NCBI RefSeq assembly: GCF_015706575.1
Contig: NW_024037065.1
Span: 5,518,001-5,582,000, forward strand
Reading direction: 5' to 3'
Origin: Patiria miniata
Lineage: Eukaryota; Echinodermata; Asteroidea; Valvatida; Asterinidae
Length of the DNA stretch: 64,000 nucleotides
A program made the translations under genes and the position numbers. Below are positions 44,571-55,379 of this stretch, piece after piece. Numbering within the stretch: the first letter of the stretch is position 1; every line of letters begins with the position of its first letter. The notes beneath the pieces were generated by a model. The model saw only the letters and a list, made by a program, of their open reading frames with translations. It was not told where the DNA came from and did no database searches.

Positions 44571-46293
44571 ACAAGAATTGTAGATTTGTTGCCCTTTTTT
44601 CGGATGGCTCTACTGACAGCTCAGTCAAAGAAGAAGAAATTGTGTACCTTCGCACAGCAAGCCAGGGGGTCATAAGCAATGATTTTGTTGGTCTCGCTGG
44701 TTTAGAGAAGGCTGATGCACAGAACATCTGCAGTGGGGTTCTGAAATGCTGCCAAGACCATCTAAGCTTAGGTGAACATGAGTTGATGTCCAAGATGGTT
44801 GGATTTGAAAGTGACGGTGCCAGTGTCATGCTTGGATGTAACAGTGGTGTGTCAACCCTTCTAAAACAAAAGCAAAGGGCCATACTAGAGTATGACTCTG
44901 ACATTCTTCAGTCAGTACACTGCTTCAACCATCGTCTGGAGTTGGGCTACAAGGACACACTCAAGAAGGTAGCGTACCAGGAGAAAGTACAGAGCTTGCT
45001 CGAAAACCTGTATAAGGCTGCATCCGAATCAGCTGTCTAGAGCTAGATCTAGGTCTGCCCCCATTGAAAATACGCGGGGATGCGCTGACAATAGACGTAG
45101 CCGTAGCTCTGGAAGCCCGTTTCGGACACGGCCTAAGGTCTACCACTACAGTCATTTGAACCGGAGTATGTTGAAGAGAAGCTGTGATTCCTTGGGTGTT
45201 AAATTCCTGGCTCCTTCAAAAGCTGGTAGCACACGCTGGTTGCCACACATGCAACGGGCACTTGACAACCTGTGGGTGACATACCCAGCCATTGTCCAGC
45301 ACTGTCAGCAGCTTCAAAATGCAAGTGATGTTGGTGACAAGGTGAAAGAAGAAACAAAGGCCAAGGCAAAGGGCTTCTTGGATTTGATGTTGACAAAGCG
45401 TTTTGTGTTGTTTTGTCACTTCTTGACAGATGTTGTTTTAACACTGAGCAAACTGTCGCTTAAATTTCAGAGTTCTGAAATGTACTCAGCAGCTTCCATG
45501 AAGGACGAAGTGGAACTAGTTATCAGCTATCTTGATGCATATAGACCCAATCCTGGGCCATAGGTTTCTGACCTTGAAGTACATGGAGTCAACACATTCC
45601 TTCAATCCTCTGGCAGGCTGAGAGATACAGACCATTCTACTGAAGCCTTTCATAAGGATAAGTTAGCTTTGATTGATGGATTGCAGAGTTCACTGCAGAA
45701 CCGGTTTGCTGACTGCAACTCAGGAATCATACAATCTCTGGCATTCATCAATCTGAAAGGATGGCCTGAGATGGATGATTGGAAATGATGCCATTGCCCT
45801 ACAACTTGATCATTATCGGCCCATACTTCAAAATTCCATAAATGTTGAGGAAGCTGAGGAGGAATGGCATTCTCTGAAAATAAAATATACCAGACAACGC
45901 CAAGACCCCGAGAAGAGACCGAGCTGGGAGGAACTGCACATCGCATTCAAGGAAGAATGTGCAAACATACTTCCTTTGGTGGATTTGGCCCTAACTTTGC
46001 CAGCGTCAAATACACGATGCGAACGTGGATTCTCACATATGAAAATTGTTAAATCAGACTGGCGCAGCAGCCTAACAGTCTCTGCCTTAATTGACATACT
46101 GCGCATTGTGCTCCAGACCAATGATATTGGGGACTATGACCCTACTGATGCAGTTGTAATGTGGCTGGAAGGGGGCAAAAAGTCAAAACGGCCATACATC
46201 CGTCCATACGGTAGACGCCATCCAAGGGAAGCCTCATCATCTCAGAACGATGACAACTTAAGTTCATGTTCTAGCGAAAGTGATGATGACTAA
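44570..46293 (+). pseudogene. hAT transposase, ZNF862-like, 5'-truncated and damaged
   Basis: From about 44573 the frame reads RFVALFSDGSTDSSV, VGFESDGASVMLG, SVHCFNHRLELGYKD, then after the insert at 45016-45133 resumes with MLKRSCDSLGVKFLAPS and TRWLPHMQRALDNL. An in-frame TAG follows YRPNPGP at 45561, coding continues beyond it to about 45786, and after one frame change the C-terminal part (45775-46293) carries LPASNTRCERGFSHMKIVKSDWRSS, the hAT dimerisation motif, and an acidic Ser tail. hAT transposases cut and paste DNA with 8-bp target duplications; none was identified. The N-terminal zinc finger is missing. Confidence 0.8.
45016..45133. mobile_element. 118-bp MITE, Harbinger-like, TAA target duplication
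   Basis: Imperfect ends GGCTGCATCCGAA and the inverse of GGCCGTGTCCGAA, flanked by TAA at 45013-45015 and 45134-45136. The surrounding hAT frame is in register when the insert and one TAA are discounted. A 3-bp TAA/TTA duplication is the signature of PIF/Harbinger. The insert contains the stop that ends the first hAT frame. Confidence 0.8.
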
Positions 46294-46475
46294 TTCAAAT
46301 TGAATTGAACATACAGCTTTTTTCTGACAATTTATTTGCCACTTGTATTGCAAAGAGTGCAGTTTTAGCATAAATGCAAATATTCCAAAGGAATAACATT
46401 CACGTATTTATTTTAATAAATTTTTCGCATTTTGATTTTATTTATATATGGCGTCTACCGTATAGACGGATGTAT
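46194..46475. repeat. 28-bp inverted repeat linking hAT coding end and 3' flank
   Basis: 46194-46221 (ATACATCCGTCCATACGGTA...) and 46448-46475 are reverse complements with one mismatch, 226 bases apart. The left arm encodes part of the hAT C-terminus (YIRPYGRRH). The right arm lies in AT-rich DNA just before a MITE. Confidence 0.85.
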
Positions 46476-46488
46476 CACCTTTACTTAA

Positions 46489-46918
46489 AGGGAAATACAA
46501 CATTTGCGAACATCGAAAAATAACTATCAAGTTTTTACGAAATACCTTACTAGGATGTTGGTAAATGACAGTCTAAAGCATCCAGTAAAATTATGGCAAC
46601 TGGTTAGAAAAACGTAACTATATTTCATACACTGCTCCAAATTTTGTTTGCTATTGGTTACTTGTCCATGAACGGGTGTAGGCCAGCTACACTGGTTCCA
46701 TTACCTTACAATTTTTCCGGCATCTATAAATTGATCAATTTTATCAGGGAATCAGACCATTTGAATATTTTTGTTTTTCTTGGTTTTTCCAGCATTTTCG
46801 AACACAAAACTTCAAAAATGTCAGTGTAACAATATTTGATCTACATGTAATATACCAACCTCATGGCATATGGTTCATTTCTGAAAATTACAGCCATACC
46901 CAAAGATGTACATTCCCT
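46489..46918. mobile_element. TTAA-flanked MITE, copy 3
   Basis: Ends AGGGAAATACAACATTTGC and ...TGTACATTCCCT with TTAA at 46485-46488 and 46919-46922. It is the most diverged copy. The palindrome present in the other two copies and its surroundings are deleted after CAACTGGTTAG. Confidence 0.85.
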
Positions 46919-48889
46919 TTAACTGTTATTTATAACTACAGAAAAAGATTGATTCGAAACAGCATTCAATTTATTTATTATTTTACAATTTTATGGTTAT
47001 ACAATTTATAATCTTCATTTCATTGAGGCACTTGGAATCTTTATATAGCTTTATATGTGTCTGTTATTTTCACAAGAAGTTTATTATTTAATACACAACT
47101 GTGTATCACAATTAAGACAATAAAAGGATCAGGTTGAATCATTGATTTGCATATGTACATGTTCAACTTTAATATTCATTTATGCACATTGTACCTTTTT
47201 GTTTTGCCCTTCTGACATTTTATAAGCATGTTCTTTCTGCTTCTTCTCAATCTAAGAAGCACAGAGTACACCCGGCTAATGCAATGTAGGGTGGGTCGAA
47301 ACACTTTTAATTTATTGTTGTTTTAGTATTGTTGCCAAAAAGGTACATGACTTCATTTGAAATAATATTCATTTGCCATTTAGAAATTCTAAACTTCATT
47401 TGACCTCAACCTATACAAAATAAATAGCATTTTGCTGTATTCATGTCACATAGTGCAAAATGTTGTTTTTTATTATTTATGACACAGGTCTTGTAAAAAT
47501 AGTTCAGGTCCAGTAAGATTCTTCAGCTGCTAGACCTGCTGTCTAGTGCGTTTTTTTTCATGAAATTTGAGCCCTGTTACTCTGACGTCATTATCACGTC
47601 ATTGGGTGTCAAATTACAAGCAATGAACAAAGGATCAATTGAGTTCCAACCTTGTAATCAGACCATTAATTGACAAACATTTCATGTTATGTACTTTAAC
47701 TCCCTTGACCTTGTCCTCTGGTTCTACCGGAAAGTCAAAGTTAGGTGAATATAAATGTAGACATCAGCCTGAAATCAAAACAAAGCACACTTTCTTCCGA
47801 ACGGTTTACGGTATGATCATAAAACCTAGTGCGAACTTGTACCATGCTACGAAAATGTTATATATTTTGTTACGTAATCATGACGTCATCAGGTATCAAA
47901 TTAAAAGCAATTTGATGGCACGATTTGACAAAATAGTTTGACCTATATCTCTTGAACTAAATATCTTGTTAATTTTTTTCGTGAGGTTGTAGACTATGCC
48001 GTGAGCAACATTTGTTCCCGGGAACAAAACTGCTTGACCTTCAATTTCGGTGTTACCAGAAGAGCAATAGAAATTGAATCCAACTCTAAAACGGACACAT
48101 TTTACTACAGACAAATTCATTATGGAACTTGGAAGTGTTAAGTGAGGAATGCCAAACACAAAAACATAATTTTGACATCATCCCCAAAATGGCACCTTCT
48201 AACGGCACATCAAAAACAGTTTAATCTTTTGAAATCTTAAAACCCTCGATAAGTTTTTTGTATGAAATTGCCCCCTTGTGTCCCGCGAGCAACAACAAAT
48301 GAATTTCCAATGTTTTATAATCATAACGTCTTCAGACCGGAAGTAATTGCAGGGCGAATTCAACAATAATCATTTTATTTTCATTTAAATCCATCATTGA
48401 TCCCTCTCTCATGACTTTGGTTTTTTTTGGCCCCAAAATGACATCTGTTACTCTTAATATTGACCTTTGCTTCCAAATACCGTGACGTCATCAAACCGGA
48501 AGTTGGGTGTTATTATCACATACACTTAATTTCCATATTTCCATGCGTTAATTTTACTTAATGATAAACACGTGACTTCCCTTCCCTTTATTGACTGATG
48601 ACGTCATCAAACCGGAAATATCTTGAACGTGTACCTAAATGTTTAATGAATTTGTTCATACGCACAGAATGTGCCTGGAAATATCTTGTAATCATACTGC
48701 GTGTTTTCTCCTAACTCGACATCCGCGTTGTCAAAACATTCCGTTCGTGCGGTGATACACATAACCAACCCTTGCGCCTATCACTATTCCAAAATACATT
48801 GCGATCGGTCAATGTTAACCACCGGCATTTGGGCAATAACTTTTTGTTGACTAATCAGAACTTCTCTATAAAACGTACAACTTCCTATA
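46919..48889. repeat. Non-coding stretch with recurrent TGACGTCATCAAACCGGAA words
   Basis: TGACGTCA occurs at 47583, 47881, 48483 and 48599, with a degenerate copy at about 48325. The last three are followed by CAGACCGGAA or CAAACCGGAA. Spacing is irregular (about 115-440). This looks like a diverged tandem or subterminal repeat of a mobile element. TGACGTCA is also the CRE/ATF site. No gene is seen. Confidence 0.55.
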
Positions 48890-49315
48890 TTCTTCTTCTT
48901 ATCGAGTCCACGTCACAAAGCTAAATTCGGTTTAGCCAACGCCGAACACATTTCTCTGCATCTTCATTGTACAATGCAAGGTCGGCAGCTGTGCAAGGGT
49001 ATTGTAGAAGAGGGCATCTCAAAAGGTGCTTCATAGTTTGTGGCTCTACGCCACAATCACACATGGTATCATTGGAGGAACTATATCCCCACTTGTTGAG
49101 TGTCACCTTGGCTCTGCCAACTTCAGTTCTCAGTCTGTTGAGGCATTTCCACTTTGCCCAGCTTACGTCTGCACCAGGTGGTAGTTGCTCTCTAGCCATC
49201 AGCCCCATGGTTGCCGAGGGTGGCAAACTGTTGTTTCTGTTTGCCCACATGGTGACTCGTGCCTCGCTTGTTGTGTCATCCTCAAGAGGAACTACACATT
49301 TCAGAAAGCTCTTCC
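48890..49315 (-). mobile_element. LINE 3' end with Cys/His tail (jockey/CR1-type)
   Basis: The frame reads KSFLKCVVPLEDDTTSEARV..., MWANRNNSLPPSA, LNRLRTEVGRAKVTLNKWG and then a zinc-knuckle-like CDCG...QTMKHLLRCPLL and RRWLNRI to a stop at 48921. The short 3' UTR ends in CGATAAGAAGAAGAA near 48890, a simple-repeat tail typical of such LINEs. It is strongly 5'-truncated. Confidence 0.8.
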
Positions 49316-50838
49316 TTGCCTATATTGATCACACACGTTTGTGGCCGTGTGTGAAGGGTGCGCGCGCGCGCATAGGAGCATGCATGGGATGTATACATTT
49401 CTGTGTGCATATGTTCTATGAGAAATTTAGTCATATAATTACAGTACGAAAATGGGCAGGTCTGCTAAAACGAGAAAAAATAATCCCCTAAATCTTAATT
49501 GTACTCTTTAACAGTAAAAAAAAACCCTACTTATTTGCTTGACATTGATCATTTTGAATTAACCTCAATATCTAGCACTAACCAGCAATTTGAATACTAA
49601 CGTCTGAAACTGTGGGTCTAGGCTGTTGCGGTACAGAATTGACGAACTTTTCGCATTGTGCTGATGCTGTCTGCTGTTCAAAAATCAAATCTCCCGAACA
49701 AGAGAGAATCCTCTTCTTGTGAGGCAAACTGTTGGTATCTGCCGACAATACCATGGTGAAATTACAGCAAAACAAAAAATAAAAAGTAAAGGGAAAGTAG
49801 GAATTGGAATAATATTCTCACGCAAAACTGTGCCATAGCCGCATGACTCATTAGGTAGACAAGTTTTCTTTCCCTAAAATCACACGTTTTATCTGGTTTA
49901 ACTTTCATATTAAAACATAATATTTAACCCTGTATAGTTCAAGGCTCAAGGACAGGTTGGCTACGTACTGACTGGTAAAAATTGGCAGATATTAAATTAT
50001 TATTTTTTTGTTGGTTTTCGTTGGCTGGCGTTCTTTCTTCGCATTTCATGCCGTCTAGAACAAAACTGATAGAGGTCCTCCATTTTGTCCATCTCTTCTG
50101 CTCCTTCCTGTCTTCCCTTCTCAACCTCCGTTACTCATCTTCATCATCCACTTCCTCCTCACGATATTTTCATAAACTGAAGTTTTGACTTATGTAAATG
50201 TTTCATTATTATAAATTTTTGTTTTTATGTGCACATTTGGAAGAAGAATTTAACTTTTAAAGTCTTTTAATTGTGATGAAATAAAGTATTGTATTGTATC
50301 CCTCCATATCCTCCACTTTATCCTCTTCCTTTTCATCCTCCTTTCCGACCTCCTCTTCATACTTGGCCTCCTCCTCCTCTTCGTAGCACTTCTGTGCCAC
50401 TCGTTTTCCCTTAACAAAGATAAATTGAATAATTTCTAAACTCAAGTAAACTCCGGCCAAATTGACGTTGCATAATCGCCATATCGCCTAAATCAGCCGT
50501 CTGACGAAAGTCTTGATTTTTTTTTTAAAGCATTTCCATTGAAATTTCATTTTTAAGTCGGCCTTTGTAAGTCGTCATTTCACCCAAGTCGGTGTATTCT
50601 TTCGTTCCCATTTCCTCAAAACCACAAAATGTCCTCCTTGTAAGTCGGCATCCCAAAAAATACACCACCGTAGTGCGCGTGTGCACAATCAAAAAGAGAT
50701 TTCCCCGCTACGATGAGCACATGCGCTCTGTCCATTTTGGGGTACACAAGTACCCCCTCTATATAGGCTGTAGTCCTGCACGCATGCACTTTTGTACATT
50801 TTGGGGGTCCCCTTATAACTTTACCAGTTCAGGTATAT
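49316..50838. repeat. First copy of a duplicated segment with Glu-rich coding-like sequence
   Basis: 49900-50150 (TTTAACTTTCATATTAAA..., AAGGACAGGTTGG.TACGTAC, then CTCCATTT.GTCCAT.TCTTCTGCTCCTTCC) is repeated at 51099-51300. On the minus strand the CTTC-rich part reads Glu/Asp/Lys-rich. A similar Glu-rich minus frame lies at 50400-50300 (YEEEVGKEDEKEEDKVEDME). These recall the acidic last exon at 39093-39199, but no splice context is convincing. Confidence 0.45.
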
Positions 50839-51009
50839 ACATGTACCATGCACGCACGCATTCTTTCGTATTACACGTACATAGTACATGTACGATAGTG
50901 CTCGCGTTTAGCCGGAGTTTAGACACATGTACCATGCACGCACGCATTCTTCGCATTACACGTACATAGTACATGTACGATAGCGCTGGCGTTTGGCCGG
51001 AGTTTACTG
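50839..51009. repeat. 86-bp tandem pair
   Basis: Units at 50839-50924 and 50925-51009 share ACATGTACCATGCACGCACG, TTACACGTACATAGTACATG and GGCCGGAGTTTA. Each holds the inverted word CATGTAC/GTACATG. Confidence 0.85.
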
Positions 51010-51098
51010 TATATGTAGACAGTGCATGTGTGACACTTAACAATCTGCATTTGCATGCAAAGCAATTTTTGGTCATAAAGTTGTGTCAATGCACAATC

Positions 51099-51300
51099 TG
51101 GTTTAACTTTCATATTAAATCATAATATTTAACCCTGTAGGGTTCAACGCTCAAGGACAGGTTGGATACGTACCGACTGTTAAAAAAAAGGCAAATAAAT
51201 AGAACTATACTGTCCTCCATTTCGTCCATTTCTTCTGCTCCTTCCCCTCTCCCTTTCTCATCCTCTCCAACCTCCTCTTCATCCTCCACTTCCCAGGCGC
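51099..51300. repeat. Second copy of the 49900-50150 segment
   Basis: Direct duplicate about 1.2 kb downstream with small indels. The minus strand reads an unbroken acidic stretch (VEDEEEVGEDEKGRGEGAEE). G-run sequence follows at about 51336. Confidence 0.75.
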
Positions 51301-52679
51301 GGTTTTAGAGCCAATATTGAATTTGGTTTTTTTTGGGGGGGGGGGGGGAGCTAGCAAGGTGGATCCAGAATGTTTTTCAGGGAGGCGTGCTGAAATGTAG
51401 ACCCGTTATTTTTTTCCCAGACACTTAGTCCTCTGAAAATCAATACGTGAAGGGGAAGGGGGCTCGTGCCATATTTTCAATAGGGAGCGCTGATAAAATA
51501 CTACAATCAGGCTTACCATATTAACTAAATGTGTACAAATGAACCCTTCGCATTTAGGGGGAGACCGTTCCGATGCACGGCGAATTCTTACTTTTTGTGC
51601 TAGTGCATTTTTTTAATGGAATTTGTTTTGGTTGGGGGGGGGCTAGACAATGTTCGGGTTTTTTTTTTTTGGGGGGGGGGGAATCGATTCAGGCCATCGG
51701 TATATCTTCTTTTTTGATGCGTGGGCTGATTAGACTAGCGAGGCGGTGGAAGCTTGTGGCATCCATTCGAAGCCACAACCTATACAATAAAGCACACAAA
51801 GCATTAACACAGATCACTGATTTGGTTAGAGGCGTACGTTTGTCAGTGAAATATCAAATTCAGTGACTCCGACATTAATAAACCAAAATTGCAAACTCTG
51901 GACTTTATACATCCGTCAAAAATTAATGAATCAATTTAAAAAAAATCATTTAAAATTTTTAACAATATGCCTCTGATGTGATCATTACATCGTACATTTT
52001 GGTACCAAACACATTTATTTTGATGCTGATTTTCAAACGTGGGAAAGCCGGATCTAGTTTCATTACTTAATTTCTTCGGAACTTTACTTAGGCCTAACCT
52101 AAGTCATTTTATAAATGGGTATGGTATTTTTGTTGGTAGCTTTTAAACAAATTCAAGTAAAAAAATGAGCTTATACAAATATTTCTTTAAAAACAATATA
52201 TTATCAGTGGAGGGGACCAACTCGCAACCCCCGGCAGATTTTGTGACTTTTTTTTCAAGAACTATTGCAATGGCCTTAATGGTTAGAGATTTCTAACATC
52301 AATCTCATATTAAAAAGAAAGCCCGCTCAAATTAAAAACATAAATTACAATACGCCGTAAAAATGGGCTTGTAATGTGCAGCATATAGGCATAATAATAG
52401 TCAGTTTTAAAGAACACCCCCGTTAGGAAGATGGGTACCCCCCCGCCCAACAACCCTGATCTTTTCTGCAAAGAAGCCAATTTCTTGCACACAATCTCTT
52501 TTGAACGGGCTGATTTTCATCCTCCAACAAGAGACAAGAAACGCAGCAACCATGACAACCTTTTTTCTTCTTTAAGACATTGCGCGACATTGGTGAAACA
52601 TTTTTAAAATCTTCGACGACGATTTCAGTGCAGCGGACACACCCATGACAAGGAATAGGTGGTTTAGTGAGTGCGCGTG
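51301..52679. other. No gene; G-run-rich intergenic DNA
   Basis: G runs at about 51336, 51636 and 51672, otherwise AT-rich. No splice-flanked coding block was found. Confidence 0.5.
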
Positions 52680-53010
52680 CACTGAAAAAATCTGGGTTAC
52701 GGAGTTTGGGTTATATTTTGGGTCAAATCCAACACGATTAAACCCGTTTTAGTTTAATCAGCACATTTTCTGGGTTAAAATTAGTTAAAATGTTCAGTAG
52801 CAGAACTTGGTTTGTATTTTGGGGTTACAATGACGGTGCATAACCCAAATTTGGTTAAATTGGAATATTGTTCTGGGTTAAACTTCTGGGTTAATATTTA
52901 CTTAGTTTGAATTCAGGGTATCGGAATTTGGGTTACATAATTGGGTTAAAATGATCGTGAATAACCAAGGTTTTTGTTGAATGGGCATTTTTATGGGTTT
53001 AAAATGAACT
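52680..53010. repeat. Dispersed GGGTTA-word repeat
   Basis: About a dozen TGGGTTA or inverted AACCCA words with loose spacing of 20-40 bases, in both orientations. It resembles a diverged short palindromic repeat, not telomere sequence. Confidence 0.5.
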
Positions 53011-53152
53011 TATTTAAAATTGTCCAGAATATATACATGTATAATGTGAAATTGATAATTCAGATTATATATTACGTTGTTGAAATGATCTCAAATGAAC
53101 CAGAATGGGGTTGAATTTGCGGTTATAACGTTAGATAATATTGAATCCATAG

Positions 53153-53219
53153 ATGGCGGAAGGAACCCAGAAGCTCCTGGAAGAATGGGGCATGGGGGAG
53201 CTTTTTCCAGTATTTGAAG
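53153..53219 (+). CDS. First coding exon, SAM-domain-like start
   Basis: ATGGCGGAAGG start in an ATAG-ATGGCGG context; 22 codons read MAEGTQKLLEEWGMGELFPV and FE, then a GTATGG donor in phase 1. L..W.M.EL...F is the pattern of helix 1 of a SAM or DEATH-like domain start. The next exon was not found in the window. Upstream GGGTTA repeat DNA may be promoter flank. Confidence 0.45.
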
Positions 53220-53789
53220 GTATGGTTTCAGTATGCAGATGATCACCTTAATTAAGAACTAGCATCGGCCTAATAAGTACTAGTATTAATGGTTGGAAGA
53301 CTGCGACTGCCGTGTTGAATAATATAATGAGCTAGCTTTTTTACCGGTGCGCCCGGCAGTCATGTAGTGGCAGTGGAAATAATTCCCCAAATTTATATTT
53401 AGGCGCGTGTTACAATACTGAACTGGAATGTGAATGGATGGCTTGGCCTAAGCCCTAGCTAGGCTAGACCTTTACTGTTCTTTTGACCGTTTCCACATGT
53501 GATAACTGTCTGTAGGCTAGGGCCTAGGAAGTACTGTTGTGTTACCGTACCTCACATCGGGCACCATGTAAATACTTTTTACAATATATACCACCATCCA
53601 TTCATCTGATGCATGAACATGAATTTTCTTTCCATTTTATAAGTGATTAAACTCTCAAATTTTCTGATTTGGTTAAATCTTCATCTGAAAATAGTAATTA
53701 GTATAATTTTTGTCAGGTTTAAGAGCAAGTAGCCTTTAGCCTAGTCTGTAGGCGCCCTCCCCAGGGCCAGTTGTAAAAATGTTGGCGGC

Positions 53790-53975
53790 CGCAATCTTTT
53801 TGTTTTAGTGGATAAGCAACGGATCTCATGAGCGGGAAGATCTGGGTTCGATCCCTGCTTGCAGAAAACTACATTTACTAAAGGTTTGCCCTCACTCCGG
53901 CTGATTCTGTGTTTTTAATTCTGACAAGAAGGGGATGTGGAACTCCGAATTTATCAATAGCTCATGCACTATTTA
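53790..53975 (+). mobile_element. tRNA-like SINE head
   Basis: Box A TAGTGGATAAG (53806-53816) and box B GGTTCGATCCC (53845-53855) are spaced 39 bases apart, both close to consensus. A CCA end or cloverleaf closing stem is not obvious, and unrelated sequence follows, so it is a tRNA-derived SINE and not a functional tRNA. Confidence 0.65.
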
Positions 53976-54972
53976 TATTATTAAATTTCTATTATGTTTT
54001 TCCACTCTGTTGAAATCCATGGTTTTCATCTGAATTGATTGAACAATCATGGGACATGGGCGGGGGGGGGGGGGGGTGGAAATAAAACCAACAAGGACGT
54101 TTAATGCCAGTATTTTATTGTTTCAAACAGCGATTCTTGTCATGCAACTTTACTATTCTTTTTAATAAGGAATATGTAAGAAATGTTGGTATTTCATTTT
54201 AAAGAAATAATAAAATACACAATATTTGTGACCGACACTAGCGACAGGAAGATTTCAGAATCTATGAATGATTAAAAAGTGCTAATTTGCATACAAATCA
54301 TTAATTAAGAAAACCACTTCATTCAATTTTGGGACCTATGTTCAGCTAACCCAATTTAAAACAATGTCTTGCCAAAATTACACATTATTATAGGAACAGG
54401 ATGAGAACTATTTTCTTAAAATTATATTTAAAAAAAGACATTTTAAATTTCCAAAAAAGTTCAGTTTATCAGTTTTTCATGCAAATTCTATCTTATTGAC
54501 CTGATAAAATGCGACATTTGCCGTGACGTGTTGATGCAGCCGTTTTTTAACACCAAAAATAATGCAAGTACTTAAAATATGACAAAAATTGGCTCTGGTT
54601 CAGTAGCAGGTTTATTAATACACAATTTTGACTGAATGAACAAATGCTTTAATTTCTCTTACAAAATGCAAAGATCTAGCATGTGGAAACACAACACTTG
54701 TTATGTGTACAACATAAACAAACAATTTGCCTTCAAGTAAGACTAGTCATTACTAACCCTGCCTTATGGTCGAAAAAGGCCTTTCGCAAAAATCGTTAAG
54801 GAAAAGTCAACATCTTTTGTTTTAAAAATGATACGTAGTCATTTAAGTATTAAAATGAAATGCGTGGGATGAAAAAATAACTGAATTAATATGCTACACA
54901 AAATATATCACCAATTCAGAAGAAATCCTGCCACTGCTGAGTCTGGCTATGGCTGGTGTGCGATCACATAAT
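53976..54972. other. Left flank of satellite-bounded unit
   Basis: No gene. A G run at 54061-54076. 54220-54305 (GACCGACACTAGCGACAGG...) resembles 59303-59385 in direct orientation. Confidence 0.5.
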
Positions 54973-55296
54973 AGCCGGTGTGTGATCAGTAACCAGCTAT
55001 TCCAATGCACACTCAGAATAGCCGGTGTGTGATCAGTAACCGGCTATTCCAGTGGACACTCAGAAAAGCCGGTGTGTGATCAGCTATTCCAATGCACAGT
55101 AAGAATAGCCAGTGTGTGATCAGTGACCGGCTATTCCAATGCACAATCAGAATAGCCGGTGTGTGATCAGTGACCGGCTATTCCAATGCACACTCAGAAT
55201 AGCCGGTGTGTGATCAGTGACCGGCTATTCCAATGCACAATCAGAATAGCCGGTGTGTGATCAGTGACCGGCTATTCCAATGCACACTCAGAATCG
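54973..55296. repeat. 47-bp satellite, seven units, plus orientation
   Basis: Units start AGCCGGTGTGTGATCAGT and continue AACCGGCTATTCCAATGCAC. Starts at 54973, 55020, 55067, 55107, 55154, 55201 and 55248, so one unit is short. Each unit contains the inverted pair AATAGCCGG/CCGGCTATT. Confidence 0.95.
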
Positions 55297-55379
55297 CTGG
55301 TATGTTCCCGTGCCTTATCTGCTCCACACCACTTGCAAGCAAACGCTGACACTCTCTGAAATGCCATAATGACACCCCA

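Noticed and set aside
48967-49491. 174-residue plus-strand frame
   Set aside because: It is the antisense of the LINE C-terminal coding region, which has clear family motifs on minus.
52680-53010. GGGTTA words suggesting interstitial telomere repeats
   Set aside because: Words are dispersed with irregular spacing and both orientations, and the unit is not TTAGGG in tandem.
53806-53855. Functional tRNA gene
   Set aside because: Boxes A and B are good, but the closing stem and a complete cloverleaf were not found, so a SINE head is more likely.
54973-55296. CRISPR-like array because of regular 47-bp repeats
   Set aside because: The whole unit repeats with no unique spacers, and the context is eukaryotic.
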